Of a stretch of 37,400 nt of DNA, positions 17,168 through 26,017 are shown piece by piece. The stretch lies in NCBI RefSeq assembly GCF_018006725.1, contig NZ_JAGMXV010000018.1:1-37400 (forward strand), read 5' to 3'. This DNA is from Rhizorhabdus sp. (GTDB lineage Bacteria; Pseudomonadota; Alphaproteobacteria; Sphingomonadales; Sphingomonadaceae). The notes below the pieces were generated by a model. The model was not told the origin of the DNA and ran no database searches. It saw nothing but the letters and a program-made list of their open reading frames with translations. Each line of letters begins with the position of its first letter. Position 1 is the stretch's first letter. The position numbers and the translations under genes were made by a program.

Positions 17168-17923
17168 TCAGAACAGCGCCATCAGCGCGTGTATCCACAC
17201 GGTCAGCGTGTGCTGAATGGCGTCGACGAGATGGTGCAGCATCGGCGTCTGCTGCCAGATATGATCGCCGGCGCCCTTTCCCAAACCTCCGAGGGCGCCG
17301 AGCGCCAGAGCGCTGGTAGCCATCTTGCCCCATTTCCCGAGCGTGGAGGACAGCTTCGACACTTGGGTCTGCGCCAATTGGATTGTCGCCGGGTCTGCGG
17401 CAGTGATCGCGTTCGGCCTCGCAGCCTGCGCGCGCAGTTCGTCGAGACTTGCCCGGATCTCGCCGATCTCCAGATCGGTGAGGGTGAGCCGATGCTCCTC
17501 CGGGGGCTGGTTGTGGCCGATCCGAGGCTGCAGGTAGGCGAACTGGGCGAGGATTTGATCGAGCGCATCGATCTGCGCAGGCAGCCGGCTGAGCAGAGCC
17601 GGAAGATCCGGCTCGTCGACTTCGGGTGGCTCCTCCTCATCGGGCTCGTGACGTAGCCCGTAGTCGATGTCTTCGAGGATCGTATGCGGACCGATCTCGG
17701 TTTCGGTCATGTTCTCGATTCCGACAGGATATTCCCAGAGGCCCCAGGTCAACGTTCCTAGCTCCGGATGCTCCAGTTCCGCCTGGTGATGGATCTCGGG
17801 ACCCATGTTCCGTTCGTCGGCGCCGATCGCCTCGAAGTCGAGTTCGTCGGCATCGATCTCGAACACCTCGCCGGTGTCGGCATGCTGGATGCGGGCGGTG
17901 CCGGATGCGGCGACGTAGGTCAT
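17168..17923 (-). CDS. Conserved protein of unknown function, acidic, hydrophobic C-terminus
   Basis: This is 251 residues from ATG 17923; a TTG at 17953 would add ten. The N-terminal half is acidic, with strand-like segments (EVFEIDADEL, GPEIHHQAELEH, WGLWEYPVG). The middle has the motif IGHNQPPEEHR, followed by a helical segment. The end is a Gly/Ala-rich hydrophobic stretch and an amphipathic helix that could insert in or contact a membrane. The IGHNQPPE motif recurs, as I recall, in alphaproteobacterial accessory-region and prophage proteins. It lies about 50 bp after the aldo/keto reductase gene and may be the last member of that operon. Function unknown. Confidence 0.65.
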   Translation of the reverse strand: MTYVAASGTARIQHADTGEVFEIDADELDFEAIGADERNMGPEIHHQAELEHPELGTLTWGLWEYPVGIENMTETEIGPHTILEDIDYGLRHEPDEEEPPEVDEPDLPALLSRLPAQIDALDQILAQFAYLQPRIGHNQPPEEHRLTLTDLEIGEIRASLDELRAQAARPNAITAADPATIQLAQTQVSKLSSTLGKWGKMATSALALGALGGLGKGAGDHIWQQTPMLHHLVDAIQHTLTVWIHALMALF

Positions 17924-17977
17924 GCCGTCTTGCTGCCGCAGCGTGCTGGCCAAGACAAGGCACGTAACCGCAGGACG

Positions 17978-18916
17978 CTAGATTCCTATCTGCTGCGCGC
18001 CGGCGGAGAGGCGAAGCATCTCATCAGGGGTCAGTGCCAGGTTGGCGGCCTTGATGGCCGTCATGACATGTTCCGGACTTCGCGCGCCGGGGATAGGCAC
18101 GACGTTACTCCCGGCATAAAGTGTCCACGCCAGAGCGACAGCCGCCCGCGAGACCGCATGCTTCGCTGCGATATCGTCCACGACGGCAAGACGCTCCAAG
18201 TTCGCCTTCTCGGCATCGTCTTGGAACTGGGGCATCCGTTCGCGGAGGTCGCCCGGCATGGAGACATTCCCGAACCTGCCAGTGAGCAGCCCGCGCCCCA
18301 GCGGAGCATACGCCATGAACATCGCACCGGCTCGATCGAGGATCGCGGGCTCGTCCTGCCGCTCCGGAGTCGCCAGGGAAAACTCGTTCTGCATGGCCGC
18401 CACGGGACTGGTCCGTCCGAACTCCTCCGCGCGCTCCGGCGTGCTTCCCGAGAGACCGAACGCGGCAATCTTGCCTTCGCGCATCAGGTCGGCTGCGACA
18501 CCGGCGACGACTGCATCGTTTCTCCTCGGATCCGGCCGATGCTGGAGAAGCAGGTCGATTCGCTCCCTGCGAAGTCTCCGCAGCGATGCGTCCACGGATG
18601 CGCGCATCGCTGCAGGGCTGCTGTCGCGGACAAGGGTGCCATTACCGCCCGCGGATAGTCCGAACTTCGTGACGACGAAGACGTCGTCGCGGCTTCCGAT
18701 CGTCCGCCCCAGCAGCTCCTCATTGGCACCGTCGGCATAGAGGGCCGCGGTGTCGAAGAGCCTTATTCCCACCTCGAGCGCCGCGTGGATGGTGTCCTGC
18801 GCCACATTCCGCTCGATAGCGCCGTAGATGCCGGTGAGCGCCATGCAACCCAGACCGATCCTAGCAGTGCCGGCTGCGACTGCGGCCACGTCGGCGCCCG
18901 TGCTGTTTCGATTCAA
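17978..18916 (-). CDS. Aldo/keto reductase
   Basis: This 312-residue TIM-barrel NADPH-dependent carbonyl reductase has the catalytic tetrad in place: D55 and Y60 (FDTAALY), K84 (VTKFG) and H126 (LLQHRPD). The C-terminal region VVPIPGARSPEH matches the cofactor-binding segment of the family. The start is TTG 18916-18914, which overlaps the stop of the upstream AAA_28-type gene by 4 bp (TTGA). That overlap ties it to the radical SAM-exonuclease operon rather than leaving it a chance neighbour. Its substrate is unknown. Confidence 0.85.
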   Translation of the reverse strand: MNRNSTGADVAAVAAGTARIGLGCMALTGIYGAIERNVAQDTIHAALEVGIRLFDTAALYADGANEELLGRTIGSRDDVFVVTKFGLSAGGNGTLVRDSSPAAMRASVDASLRRLRRERIDLLLQHRPDPRRNDAVVAGVAADLMREGKIAAFGLSGSTPERAEEFGRTSPVAAMQNEFSLATPERQDEPAILDRAGAMFMAYAPLGRGLLTGRFGNVSMPGDLRERMPQFQDDAEKANLERLAVVDDIAAKHAVSRAAVALAWTLYAGSNVVPIPGARSPEHVMTAIKAANLALTPDEMLRLSAGAQQIGI

Positions 18917-19500
18917 GCGCCGCCCCGATGCCTTTCGGCGAACGATATCGCGAGTGCGAGGGCTTCATCTGCATCTTGTGCCCCGAGCACCTTGGCGTGC
19001 GGCGCGACCCGGCTCAGGATGCTGGACACGGCGAGGCCTGCAGCGATGCGGAACTCGTGATCGTCGTCGCGGCCCGGCCCGATGGGAATATCCCGGTCAA
19101 GCTGGGTCACGAACGTGAGGTCGTACTCGCCCATCCAGCCGGTGCAGATGGCCTCAAGACGCTCCAGCCGTCCGGGCGTCAAGCTTCGGCCAGTCACCTC
19201 AAGCGCGGCGACGAGATAGCCCAGCGCGTCGGGCAGCGGCCTGTCGACGAGGATGACGTCGGCGGAGAGGGAGGCCACCGTCTCCAGCCGGATCGCCTCG
19301 GCCATGATCCACGCAGTGCTTTCGAAGGTGTGATCCCTGAGGATCGGGAAGCCGAGGTCTCGGGCATTGACCGCGCTGTCGTGGACGTATCTGGGCGAGA
19401 AACCCCGCCGGGCGAGCTCGTCCTCAAGCCGGCGCAGGAAGGTCGTCTTGCCCGTCGAGTGCGTACCGGCGACGGCGATCTTGCATGGGCGGGATGTCAC
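18913..19500 (-). CDS. P-loop ATPase/kinase of AAA_28 (NadR-like) type
   Basis: This is a 195-residue protein. The P-loop GTHSTGKT is at 12-19, followed by a conserved aspartate-arginine region (ILVDRPLPDAL) and FVTQLDRDIP. The pattern resembles the AAA_28 / NadR ribosylnicotinamide-kinase branch of P-loop kinases, which phosphorylate small molecules or nucleotides. I chose GTG 19500-19498 because it overlaps the DnaQ-like stop by 4 bp (GTGA) and starts directly before the first beta strand. A longer open frame to 19845 runs inside the exonuclease gene and is not protein-like. A nucleotide substrate would suit the exonuclease neighbour, but this is inference. Confidence 0.8.
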   Translation of the reverse strand: MTSRPCKIAVAGTHSTGKTTFLRRLEDELARRGFSPRYVHDSAVNARDLGFPILRDHTFESTAWIMAEAIRLETVASLSADVILVDRPLPDALGYLVAALEVTGRSLTPGRLERLEAICTGWMGEYDLTFVTQLDRDIPIGPGRDDDHEFRIAAGLAVSSILSRVAPHAKVLGAQDADEALALAISFAERHRGGA

Positions 19501-20078
19501 AGGAGCGAACCCTGCTGGACGCGGAGGATGTCGGCGTCCTCCATGACGGCCTGGCGCTCGGCCTCGGATAGCGGTGCGAGGAGATGTTGGAGCAGGATTG
19601 CCGAGAGGGCTGCGTCGAACGGGGCGGAGTGGGAGCCTCCACCCGTTGCGGCTCCTGCCGCGTCGAGCAGGCCGAGCGTGTTGCCGAGGTACTCTAGGCC
19701 GTGCTTCTTCTCGTTGGGCACCAACCGGCGCGCAATGCGGAGCGTGTCGAAGGCGGCCGATGGTTGCCAGTCCTCCATCGCTCGCCCGATGATCTCGAGT
19801 TCGACGCGGACATTGTGTCCGACGATGGGGGCATCCTCCAGCCATTCGAAAACGTCGTCGATCACGTCCTCGATCTCCGGTGCGTCAGCGACGTCGCGCT
19901 CCCAGATGCCGTGGATCCGCGACACGATGGGGGTGATCCCGCCCTTCGGCTTGAATCGCCAGTGCTTGTAGCGGCCGGTCAGCTGCAGCCCCTCCATCTC
20001 GACGATGGCAAGTTCGACGATTTCGGCGGGCGATCCGCCGTTGCCTTCTACGTCGACCGCCCACATGCGCTGGTTCAT
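19497..20078 (-). CDS. DnaQ-like DEDDh 3'-5' exonuclease
   Basis: This is a 193-residue protein. Exo I is seen as D9-V-E11 (WAVDVEGNGG). Exo II is VGHNVRVE, with Glu where the usual Asp stands. Exo III is HSAPFDA, with the DEDDh histidine and aspartate. The protein has only the RNase-T/DnaQ nuclease fold. I chose ATG 20078 because it overlaps the radical SAM stop by 4 bp (ATGA) and has a GGAGGG site upstream; ATG 20084 is possible. Family members trim 3' ends of DNA or RNA. Its target here is unknown, and whether the Asp-to-Glu change weakens catalysis cannot be told from sequence. Confidence 0.82.
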   Translation of the reverse strand: MNQRMWAVDVEGNGGSPAEIVELAIVEMEGLQLTGRYKHWRFKPKGGITPIVSRIHGIWERDVADAPEIEDVIDDVFEWLEDAPIVGHNVRVELEIIGRAMEDWQPSAAFDTLRIARRLVPNEKKHGLEYLGNTLGLLDAAGAATGGGSHSAPFDAALSAILLQHLLAPLSEAERQAVMEDADILRVQQGSLL

Positions 20079-21214
20079 TCCCATCCCTCCTCGGCGCGTC
20101 CATGCCGCCCCGGCAGGTGCGGGTGCGACTTGTCGTGCACCTGAAAGCCGGTGGCGTGCTGGATGAAGTAGCGCTGCTGCTCGGTGCTGTCTTCGACGAG
20201 AATGCGCCCGTTCGCGATCTCGATCGTTCCGGTGACGAGCCCGGCTTCGCCCGCCAGAGCGGTGATCAGCTCTCGTGACGGCTCTGCATGTGCGGCCGCG
20301 CAGATCTCGACCTGTCCCGCCGGACATATGTCGCAGATTCTCTCGATCCCGAGGTGGCCGTTGTAGTCGGCGAGGCCGTGCGCATGGGCAACGGCGCACG
20401 ACGTCTTCCGGAAGATCGGCTGATCGCCGAACGCGTCGAGGATGTTCCGCTCGACGAGGCGCGGCATGATCTTGCGCCTGGGCGCGCTGTCGTAGAGGTC
20501 GGGCACACCGATCGAACGCATGTGCGCCCTGATCTGGCCCCTGTGGAAGAGACCGGTGAAGACAGTGGCATCGGCAAGCCGGGCGAGCTCGCGGGCCCGT
20601 CCGATCACGTCGTCGCCATCGTTAATGCCGGCGATGATCGGGCGCCAGTAAAGGATCCGCTTCGTCCTGACTGCGTGAGCGGCGAGCGTTGCGAGCGTCT
20701 TCTCCGCGATGGCGCTGTCTATCGGCTCGATGCGATCGTCGTCGATGCCCGACCAGGTGACGAGGACGGTCAGCTTAAGGCTGGTGAGGCGCTCCATGCG
20801 CTCGACGTCCTCGCGATTGACCCGCCACCGGCTGATGACCAGCACGGGGTTGGTCAGGCCCTTGCCATCGAGAAGTTCAAGCGTCTTGTGGAGGTGGTCC
20901 TTCACGCGCGGTAGGAAGGGATCGGTCGCCCTGTTGAAGATCTGGATCGGCGTTCGATGGGGTCGGAACGCCCAGTGGGTGGTGAGGGCGACGACCGCGG
21001 CTTCGTCGTCCATGACGAGGTGGGGCCTCTTCATATCGTAGTTATCGAACAAGTGCCGTACGCAATAGGCGCAGTCCAGCGGGCAGCCGACCACATGGTT
21101 GAGGCTCAGACCCGACTTACGATACTCGACCACGTCGCGCAGCGACGCCGGCAAATCCGCCGGCGCTGTCCGCAGCGCTTCCACGTCCTGTGTCATTTTT
21201 CGAATGAATCCCAT
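20075..21214 (-). CDS. SPL-like radical SAM protein
   Basis: This is a 379-residue protein and the first gene of the operon. The radical SAM motif CPLDCAYC gives C44, C48, C51 (CX3CX2C). Downstream are segments typical of spore-photoproduct-lyase-like radical SAM proteins (NRATDPFLP, VLVISRWR, WRPIIAGIN). The C-terminal third has more cysteines (SCAVAH, then ICDICPAGQVEIC), which could bind a second Fe-S cluster. The true substrate is unknown; SPL relatives act on nucleic-acid bases. The start could be ATG 21214 or ATG 21196. It overlaps the exonuclease gene by 4 bp. Confidence 0.82.
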   Translation of the reverse strand: MGFIRKMTQDVEALRTAPADLPASLRDVVEYRKSGLSLNHVVGCPLDCAYCVRHLFDNYDMKRPHLVMDDEAAVVALTTHWAFRPHRTPIQIFNRATDPFLPRVKDHLHKTLELLDGKGLTNPVLVISRWRVNREDVERMERLTSLKLTVLVTWSGIDDDRIEPIDSAIAEKTLATLAAHAVRTKRILYWRPIIAGINDGDDVIGRARELARLADATVFTGLFHRGQIRAHMRSIGVPDLYDSAPRRKIMPRLVERNILDAFGDQPIFRKTSCAVAHAHGLADYNGHLGIERICDICPAGQVEICAAAHAEPSRELITALAGEAGLVTGTIEIANGRILVEDSTEQQRYFIQHATGFQVHDKSHPHLPGRHGRAEEGWE

Positions 21215-21829
21215 TAACCGATGCGATCACTTCAAAATCATACGAGGGGCGGCCGTCAACGCGAAGCGACTTCGGAACCCGCGAAGTTGTCTACCCACCA
21301 TCACGAGGTTGTTTGACATTCTTGGCCCGAAACCCTTTGTTCGGCTCACGGCCAGCCTCAGTCGGTCGATCAGGGCATCAGCGAAAGACCGGAGGGTCTG
21401 CTTTCGCCGAAAGCGGTCATTCAAGCGGCGTACCGGGAACGACGGCTTCGTCCCACTCTCGGTCATTCGCTGCCGCGTTAACGAAAGGCAGCTTTTAGGA
21501 TCGACTGCATCCACTCGGAATGACCGAGATTGGGGCGCGAAGCTGCCATGCGATTGAGATCGATAGCGACGGCAGCTTCCGACCAGATTTGGTCGTTCTG
21601 GTCATCACCTGTAAACGTCAGGTCCAGCCGAAAGCGGTCGATAGCGGATGGCGAACCGGACGGTCAGCAATGCGCCCTCGAGCCGGTAGTTCGAGGCTAC
21701 CGTCCATCTCCCCGAAACCGGCCGTTCCTTGGCAGCACCCGGGTCGGACGCGCCACTCTCACGCGGCCGCAGACACCCACCGGTTCCCTGAACGGGCGCT
21801 GACCCGGATCATCTCCGGTGCCTCAAACC
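21215..21829. other. Intergenic region with repeats, no supported gene
   Basis: This 615-bp gap holds the right copy of the 52-bp hairpin repeat and several degenerate repeat fragments (CGAAAGCGGTC occurs twice, near 21,409 and 21,630). It should also hold the promoter of the radical SAM operon next to 21,214. Short frames here are repeat-derived and I do not call them genes. Confidence 0.6.
21530..21581. repeat. 52-bp hairpin repeat, copy 2 (right end of 6.8-kb block)
   Basis: Identical to 14690-14741 in the same orientation. It has the same 9-bp inverted arms GAAGCTGCC and GGCAGCTTC. Left of it, GGCAGCTTTTAGGA (21487-21500) matches GGCAGCTTTCAGGA at the same offset in copy 1. Confidence 0.85.
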
Positions 21830-22890
21830 TCATGGTATGAGCCGCTCTGCCCGCAAGCGCGTGAACAGTTCGAAAAAGGCGTCATCCGTGGGCTGATAGC
21901 CAGTGAAGCCCAACCGGCGGCTTTTGCTCATGTCAGTGACCACCTCGATCGGACGTCCCAGGTCGGCGTCGGTGTGCCACGGCGAGGAGAGGCGGTGCAA
22001 ATCCGGCTCAACCAACCCTTCGCGCTCGGCTATAGCGTGCCAAACGGGCCCATCGTCTGCCATCTGCTCCTCGAGCGGCTGGACACTTCCGTCGAAATCC
22101 GCCGGCTCCAAGCCAAACCATCCAGCGATCCGGTTCCACATCCAACTCCAACGAAAAACATCGCCGTTGACGATGTTGAACGCCTCGTTGTGCGCCGACG
22201 GGGTTGTCGCTGCCCACAGGAGGTGACGTGCGAGCAGTCTGGCGTCGGTCATGTCGGTGAGCCCGTGCCACTGCGCCGCCGAGCCTGGGAAGCGGAACGG
22301 ACGACCAGTTTCGCGGCACAGGGTCGCATAGACCGCAAGTGTGGTGCCCATGTTCATCGCATTCCCCACCGCCATTCCGATTACTGTGTGAGGGCGGTGC
22401 ACGCTCCACGAGAACCCGTCGCGCTCAGCGACTGCGAAAAGCTCGTCTTCCTGGGCATAATAGAAGTTCTCGATGTCGAGCCGGCCCTGCTCCTCGCGAA
22501 ACGGTGTTTGCGGCAGCGTGCCTTTGCCATACGCCTCGAAGGGCCCGAGATAGTGTTTGAGGCCCGTCACCAGTGCGACATGTCGCGGCATGTTCGGCTT
22601 GGGCAGTCCGTCCAGAAGATTGCGCACCATGGCCGAGTTGACGCGAATGTTCTCTGCTTCGGTGTCTTGCCGCAACCAGGTGGTGATAAAAACCGCGTCC
22701 GGCTCGAGGTCTTTCAGCGCCTCGGCCGCACCACTTCCGACCTGCAGATGGCGGCGACCGGGTGAACTCCAGCCTGCGCTGCAGGACGGCGGGCGAGCCC
22801 GTGAACTGTCCACCCCAGTTTCACCAACAGCGCCGCTGTCGCACTTCCGACGATCCCGCTCGAGCCGACCACCAATGCCGTCTTTGCCAC
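21830..22890 (-). pseudogene. Frameshifted SDR oxidoreductase (PRISE / progesterone 5-beta-reductase-like)
   Basis: The first ~47 codons from GTG 22890 encode a normal Rossmann start (TALVVGSSGIVGSA, then VHGLARRP). At about 22,749 the frame ends in nonsense, while the continuing SDR sequence (LKDLEPDAVFITTW, then HVALVTGLKHYLGPFEAYG and HRPHTVIGM) is in another frame down to 21830. Inserting one G after the two GCC (Ala) codons restores the expected VAADLQ, so a single-base deletion explains it. The rest of the gene, about 300 residues, is intact to the stop. The long frame that begins at 22939 has a meaningless N-terminus and should not be taken as the protein. It may be true decay or a sequencing error. 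Intact relatives reduce enone substrates with NADPH. Confidence 0.8.
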
Positions 22891-22968
22891 GCATGTTCTC
22901 CGTATTGTCCTCGTGCAGAAAGTGCACAAGTCGCGGCAACGATCCCGATACCGGACGATGGCCCTTGT

Positions 22969-23958
22969 TCAGGAAAGCGAGGCGCTCACCTCCGCGATGA
23001 TCTCGAAGGATCTCAGCCGCTTTTCAGGATCGAAGATGTCGGACACGATCATAAGCTCATCGGCGTCTGTCCGTTCGGTCATGCTGCGCAGCCCCTTCCG
23101 AACAGTTTCGGGACTCCCGACCACGCTACAGGCAAGCATTTGCGCTGCCTGGGCCTTCTCATGGGGAGACCAGTAAGCTTCGATGTCGTCGATCGGCGGC
23201 TGCATGAGGTCGCGCGCCCCCCGGAAGATTCCGGCGAACGACATCTGCTGCGACGTTGCCAGCCTGCGAGCCTCTTCATCGGTGTCGGCCGCGATCACAT
23301 TGATCCCGACCAGAGTGTATGGCGCACTCAGCTGCTCAGACGGCTTGAATCGTTCGCGGTATATCTTGAGGGCTGTATCAAGTGCTTGTGGCGCGAAGTG
23401 AGAAGCAAACCCATAGGGAAGCCCCAACTCGGCGGCCAGCTGCGCTCCGAACAGGCTCGAACCAAGGATCCACAGCGGGACGTCGGTATCGGAGCCAGGC
23501 ACCGCCTCGATCCGCTGGCCAGCCTGAACGGGACCGAGGAACGCCTGCAGCTCCAAGACGTCTTGGGGGAAATGATCCGAGTTACTTGGATCGCGTCTCA
23601 GCGCTCGCAGCGTCAACTGATCGGTCCCAGGTGCCCGACCGAGTCCAAGGTCAATGCGCCCCGGGAACAGCGTGGCCAGGGTGCCGAATTGTTCTGCGAT
23701 CACATAAGGCGCGTGGTTCGGGAGCATGATGCCGCCTGCCCCGACGCGGATCGTGGTCGTTCCCGCAGCGATATGTTGGATCACGAGCGATGTCGCCGCG
23801 GTTGTGACCGTCGGCATGTTGTGGTGCTCGGCGACCCAGAACCTCTGGTACCCCCAAGCTTCGGCTTGCCGGGCGAGCGCTCTTGCCTCGTCGAGGGCGG
23901 TCCGGCGATCGCTCCCCTGTCGCACTCTTCCAAGTTCAAGGATCGATAACGCTGTCAT
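22969..23958 (-). CDS. LLM-class flavin-dependent oxidoreductase (luciferase-like)
   Basis: This is a 329-residue protein of the bacterial luciferase-like TIM-barrel family, MsnO8-like subgroup. Seen: SILELG near the start, the FWVAEHHNMP segment, GAGGIMLPNHAPYVIAEQFG, the LFPGRIDLGLGRAPG segment and the late VVGSPETV motif. Such enzymes use reduced FMN, supplied by a flavin reductase, for monooxygenation or reduction. The nitroreductase-like gene 4 kb upstream on the same strand could supply reduced flavin, but this is only a suggestion. It starts 90 bp after the NtaA-like pseudogene. Confidence 0.85.
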   Translation of the reverse strand: MTALSILELGRVRQGSDRRTALDEARALARQAEAWGYQRFWVAEHHNMPTVTTAATSLVIQHIAAGTTTIRVGAGGIMLPNHAPYVIAEQFGTLATLFPGRIDLGLGRAPGTDQLTLRALRRDPSNSDHFPQDVLELQAFLGPVQAGQRIEAVPGSDTDVPLWILGSSLFGAQLAAELGLPYGFASHFAPQALDTALKIYRERFKPSEQLSAPYTLVGINVIAADTDEEARRLATSQQMSFAGIFRGARDLMQPPIDDIEAYWSPHEKAQAAQMLACSVVGSPETVRKGLRSMTERTDADELMIVSDIFDPEKRLRSFEIIAEVSASLS

Positions 23959-24048
23959 GAAATTGTCCGTCCTGCCGGGGGCGTGCCCTCGACCTCAAAA
24001 GTGGAATGTGACGCTGTGCCTGTTTCGAAAGCAGGTTTCCTGGAGCAT

Positions 24049-25369
24049 TCAGCGCAGCCGTGCATCCAAGCCATACTGGGTGGGGACGCCAAGGTTCTCA
24101 CGGAGAGTGGCGCCGATATAGTCCTCGGGATAGATGCCCCGCTCACGCAGGATCGGAACGACCTCGTCGACAAAGGTGTCGACGCCGTCCTCGTAGACGT
24201 CAGGCAAGATCCAGAATCCGTCAGCGGCGCCGGCTTCGAACCATTCCTGCAGGTGATCCGCGTGGACCTCGGCTGGGCCTATCGTAACTGGGTGATAGTC
24301 GATTACCCCATGGGCGAGGATGTCGCGAGGCGACCAACCTTCGCGGGCGACCTTAAGCGCAACGCCCGATCGCGGATCTCCCGATGCCGCACGGGCGGCC
24401 GACAGCTGTGCGGGAGTGAGCGGCTGGTCGAAAGCAGCGGGGTCCAGGCGCAAACCGAGCATTGCACCAAGGTGTGGGAGCCGGGCCGGAAGTGTGTCGC
24501 CCGACAAAGCGATGCGGCGGTCAAGCCCCTCGCGAACAGTCGGTGCTATCGTGCTCATCAACCCAGCGAAGTACTTGATCTCGTTTGGGTCGCGACCGGC
24601 GTCTCTTGCCGCGTTCCGGAACATCTCGCGCTGAGCACGCGCTTCCTCAATGGTCCAGACCTCTGCGATGAAGCCGCTTGCGTAACGTCCGGCCAGCTGG
24701 AGCATCTGGGGACTGGGCCCTCCTGAGCCGAAGATGACCGGCTGCCCCTGTTCGGACGGGGGAATGAGCAAGGGGCCGCGCGATGCGACATGCTCACCCT
24801 GCAGGTTGATGGGTAGCAGCTTGGCAGGATCGATGTAGCGCCCCGTGTCCGTCCGCGACCCAGGCGTCGGGCTCCCAGCTGCCCCACAAGGCTTGAACTA
24901 CCTGCACCGTCTCGTGCGCGCGTTGATACCTCGCGTTCCGTTCGCCTACTGGCATGCCGTAATTTGCCGCAACGGCAGGATCGCTGGTGGTGACGGCGTT
25001 CCACCCGGCACGCCCGTGACTCATCACGTCCAGTGCCTTGAACTGCCGAGCCGTGTTGAACGGTTCTTGGAAAGAGGTTGATCCTGTCGCGACTAGGCCG
25101 ATGCGACTCGTTGCTTGTGAGATCGCCGCCAGTTGCAGCATCGGCTCCATGATGTTGAGGATGGGCGCGTATTCCAGGTCTCCCCGCAGCGCAGGGAAGT
25201 CAGTGGTGAAGAGAAACGCGAACCCGCCGCGCTCGGCAGTTTGAGCATAGCGGATGTTAGCCTCGACTTTGGCATAATTGGCGGGGTCAACACCTGGCGC
25301 GCGCCAAGCTCCGGGATGGTTACCGTAGCCCGAGGTCAGTCCCATGCCGAGGATCATCTTCTTATCCAT
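24049..25369 (-). pseudogene. Frameshifted NtaA/DmoA-family FMN-dependent monooxygenase
   Basis: Codons from ATG 25369 give a good NtaA-type N-terminus (MILGMGLTSGYG, then FNTARQFKALDVMSHGRAGW and the WGSWEPDAWVAD motif). After that the frame is wrong and stops near 24,794. Shifting by one base at about 24,850-24,852 restores DTGRYIDPAKLLPINLQGEH and the rest (LLIPPSEQGQPVIF to the stop at 24049). The full protein would be about 440 residues, normal for the family, so one frameshift splits an otherwise complete gene. Either the gene is newly dead or one base is mis-called. Family members oxidise nitrilotriacetate, sulfides and similar compounds with FMNH2. Confidence 0.82.
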
Positions 25370-25542
25370 TATCGGTTCCTTACCGACTGTGTCGTCTCGT
25401 CAGACGCCGCGAAGGCGTCCAACCTAACAATCGAAATTGCTGAAGCGGGCGATGCTCGCGCCTGAGCTTTATCAGTCGGGGTGGTGGGCGGTCATGGCGA
25501 TCAAGCAGCTAAGGGTCTGCTTATCGCCCGCCGCTAACCCGC

Positions 25543-25968
25543 TTAGTTCGTGAAGACCTTTAGGTTGACGTCGACGTTGCACCGGATTGCGTTGGAGTAA
25601 GGACAAACAGCATGAGCGGCTTTGACAATCTCCTCAGCCCTAGCCTGATCAACGCCTGCAATCTCCACCTCTAAGGAGACGGCGAGTTTAAAGCCGCCTT
25701 CCCCGTTCGGCAGCAGGCTCACCTCACAAGCAACGTCGATGTCGTCGTCACGCACCTTGTCCGCCTGCGCCCGGGTCACGTGGATGATTGCGTTCTCGAA
25801 GCAAGCTGCGTAGCCGCCGGCGAAGAGCTGCTCGGGATTGGTTGCGCCGCCTTTGCCGCCGAGTTCCTTTGGCATGGCAAGAGGCAGATCAAGGATGCCG
25901 TCTTCGCTTTTGATAGTGCCGCTGCGACCGCCATACGCATTCACTCTGGTCGTGTAGAGGTGGCTCAT
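25543..25968 (-). CDS. ohr: Organic hydroperoxide resistance protein (Ohr/OsmC)
   Basis: This is 141 residues, the usual Ohr length. The two redox cysteines are present: C56 in GGYAACFENA and C122 in AHAVCPYSNA. R16 and E46, the Arg and Glu that assist the peroxidatic thiolate in Ohr, are also seen. It reduces organic hydroperoxides using lipoylated proteins. I chose ATG 25968, with AAAGGA upstream; an open frame reaching 26079 is only upstream read-through. It lies in the redox cluster under the MarR-type gene. Confidence 0.9.
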   Translation of the reverse strand: MSHLYTTRVNAYGGRSGTIKSEDGILDLPLAMPKELGGKGGATNPEQLFAGGYAACFENAIIHVTRAQADKVRDDDIDVACEVSLLPNGEGGFKLAVSLEVEIAGVDQARAEEIVKAAHAVCPYSNAIRCNVDVNLKVFTN

Positions 25969-26017
25969 GATGAATCCTTTTCGGGTTTGACGATCGGACG
26001 AGTTCGCGGGTTGATGC

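Noticed and set aside
18913-19845. Long version of the AAA_28-type protein (310 residues)
   Set aside because: The first 115 codons overlap the exonuclease gene and are not protein-like; GTG 19500 with the 4-bp overlap is the better start.
14690-21581. The 52-bp repeats as ends of a transposon
   Set aside because: They are direct, internally palindromic repeats, with no transposase between them and no target duplication seen. A recombination-bounded cassette or a dispersed intergenic repeat fits better.
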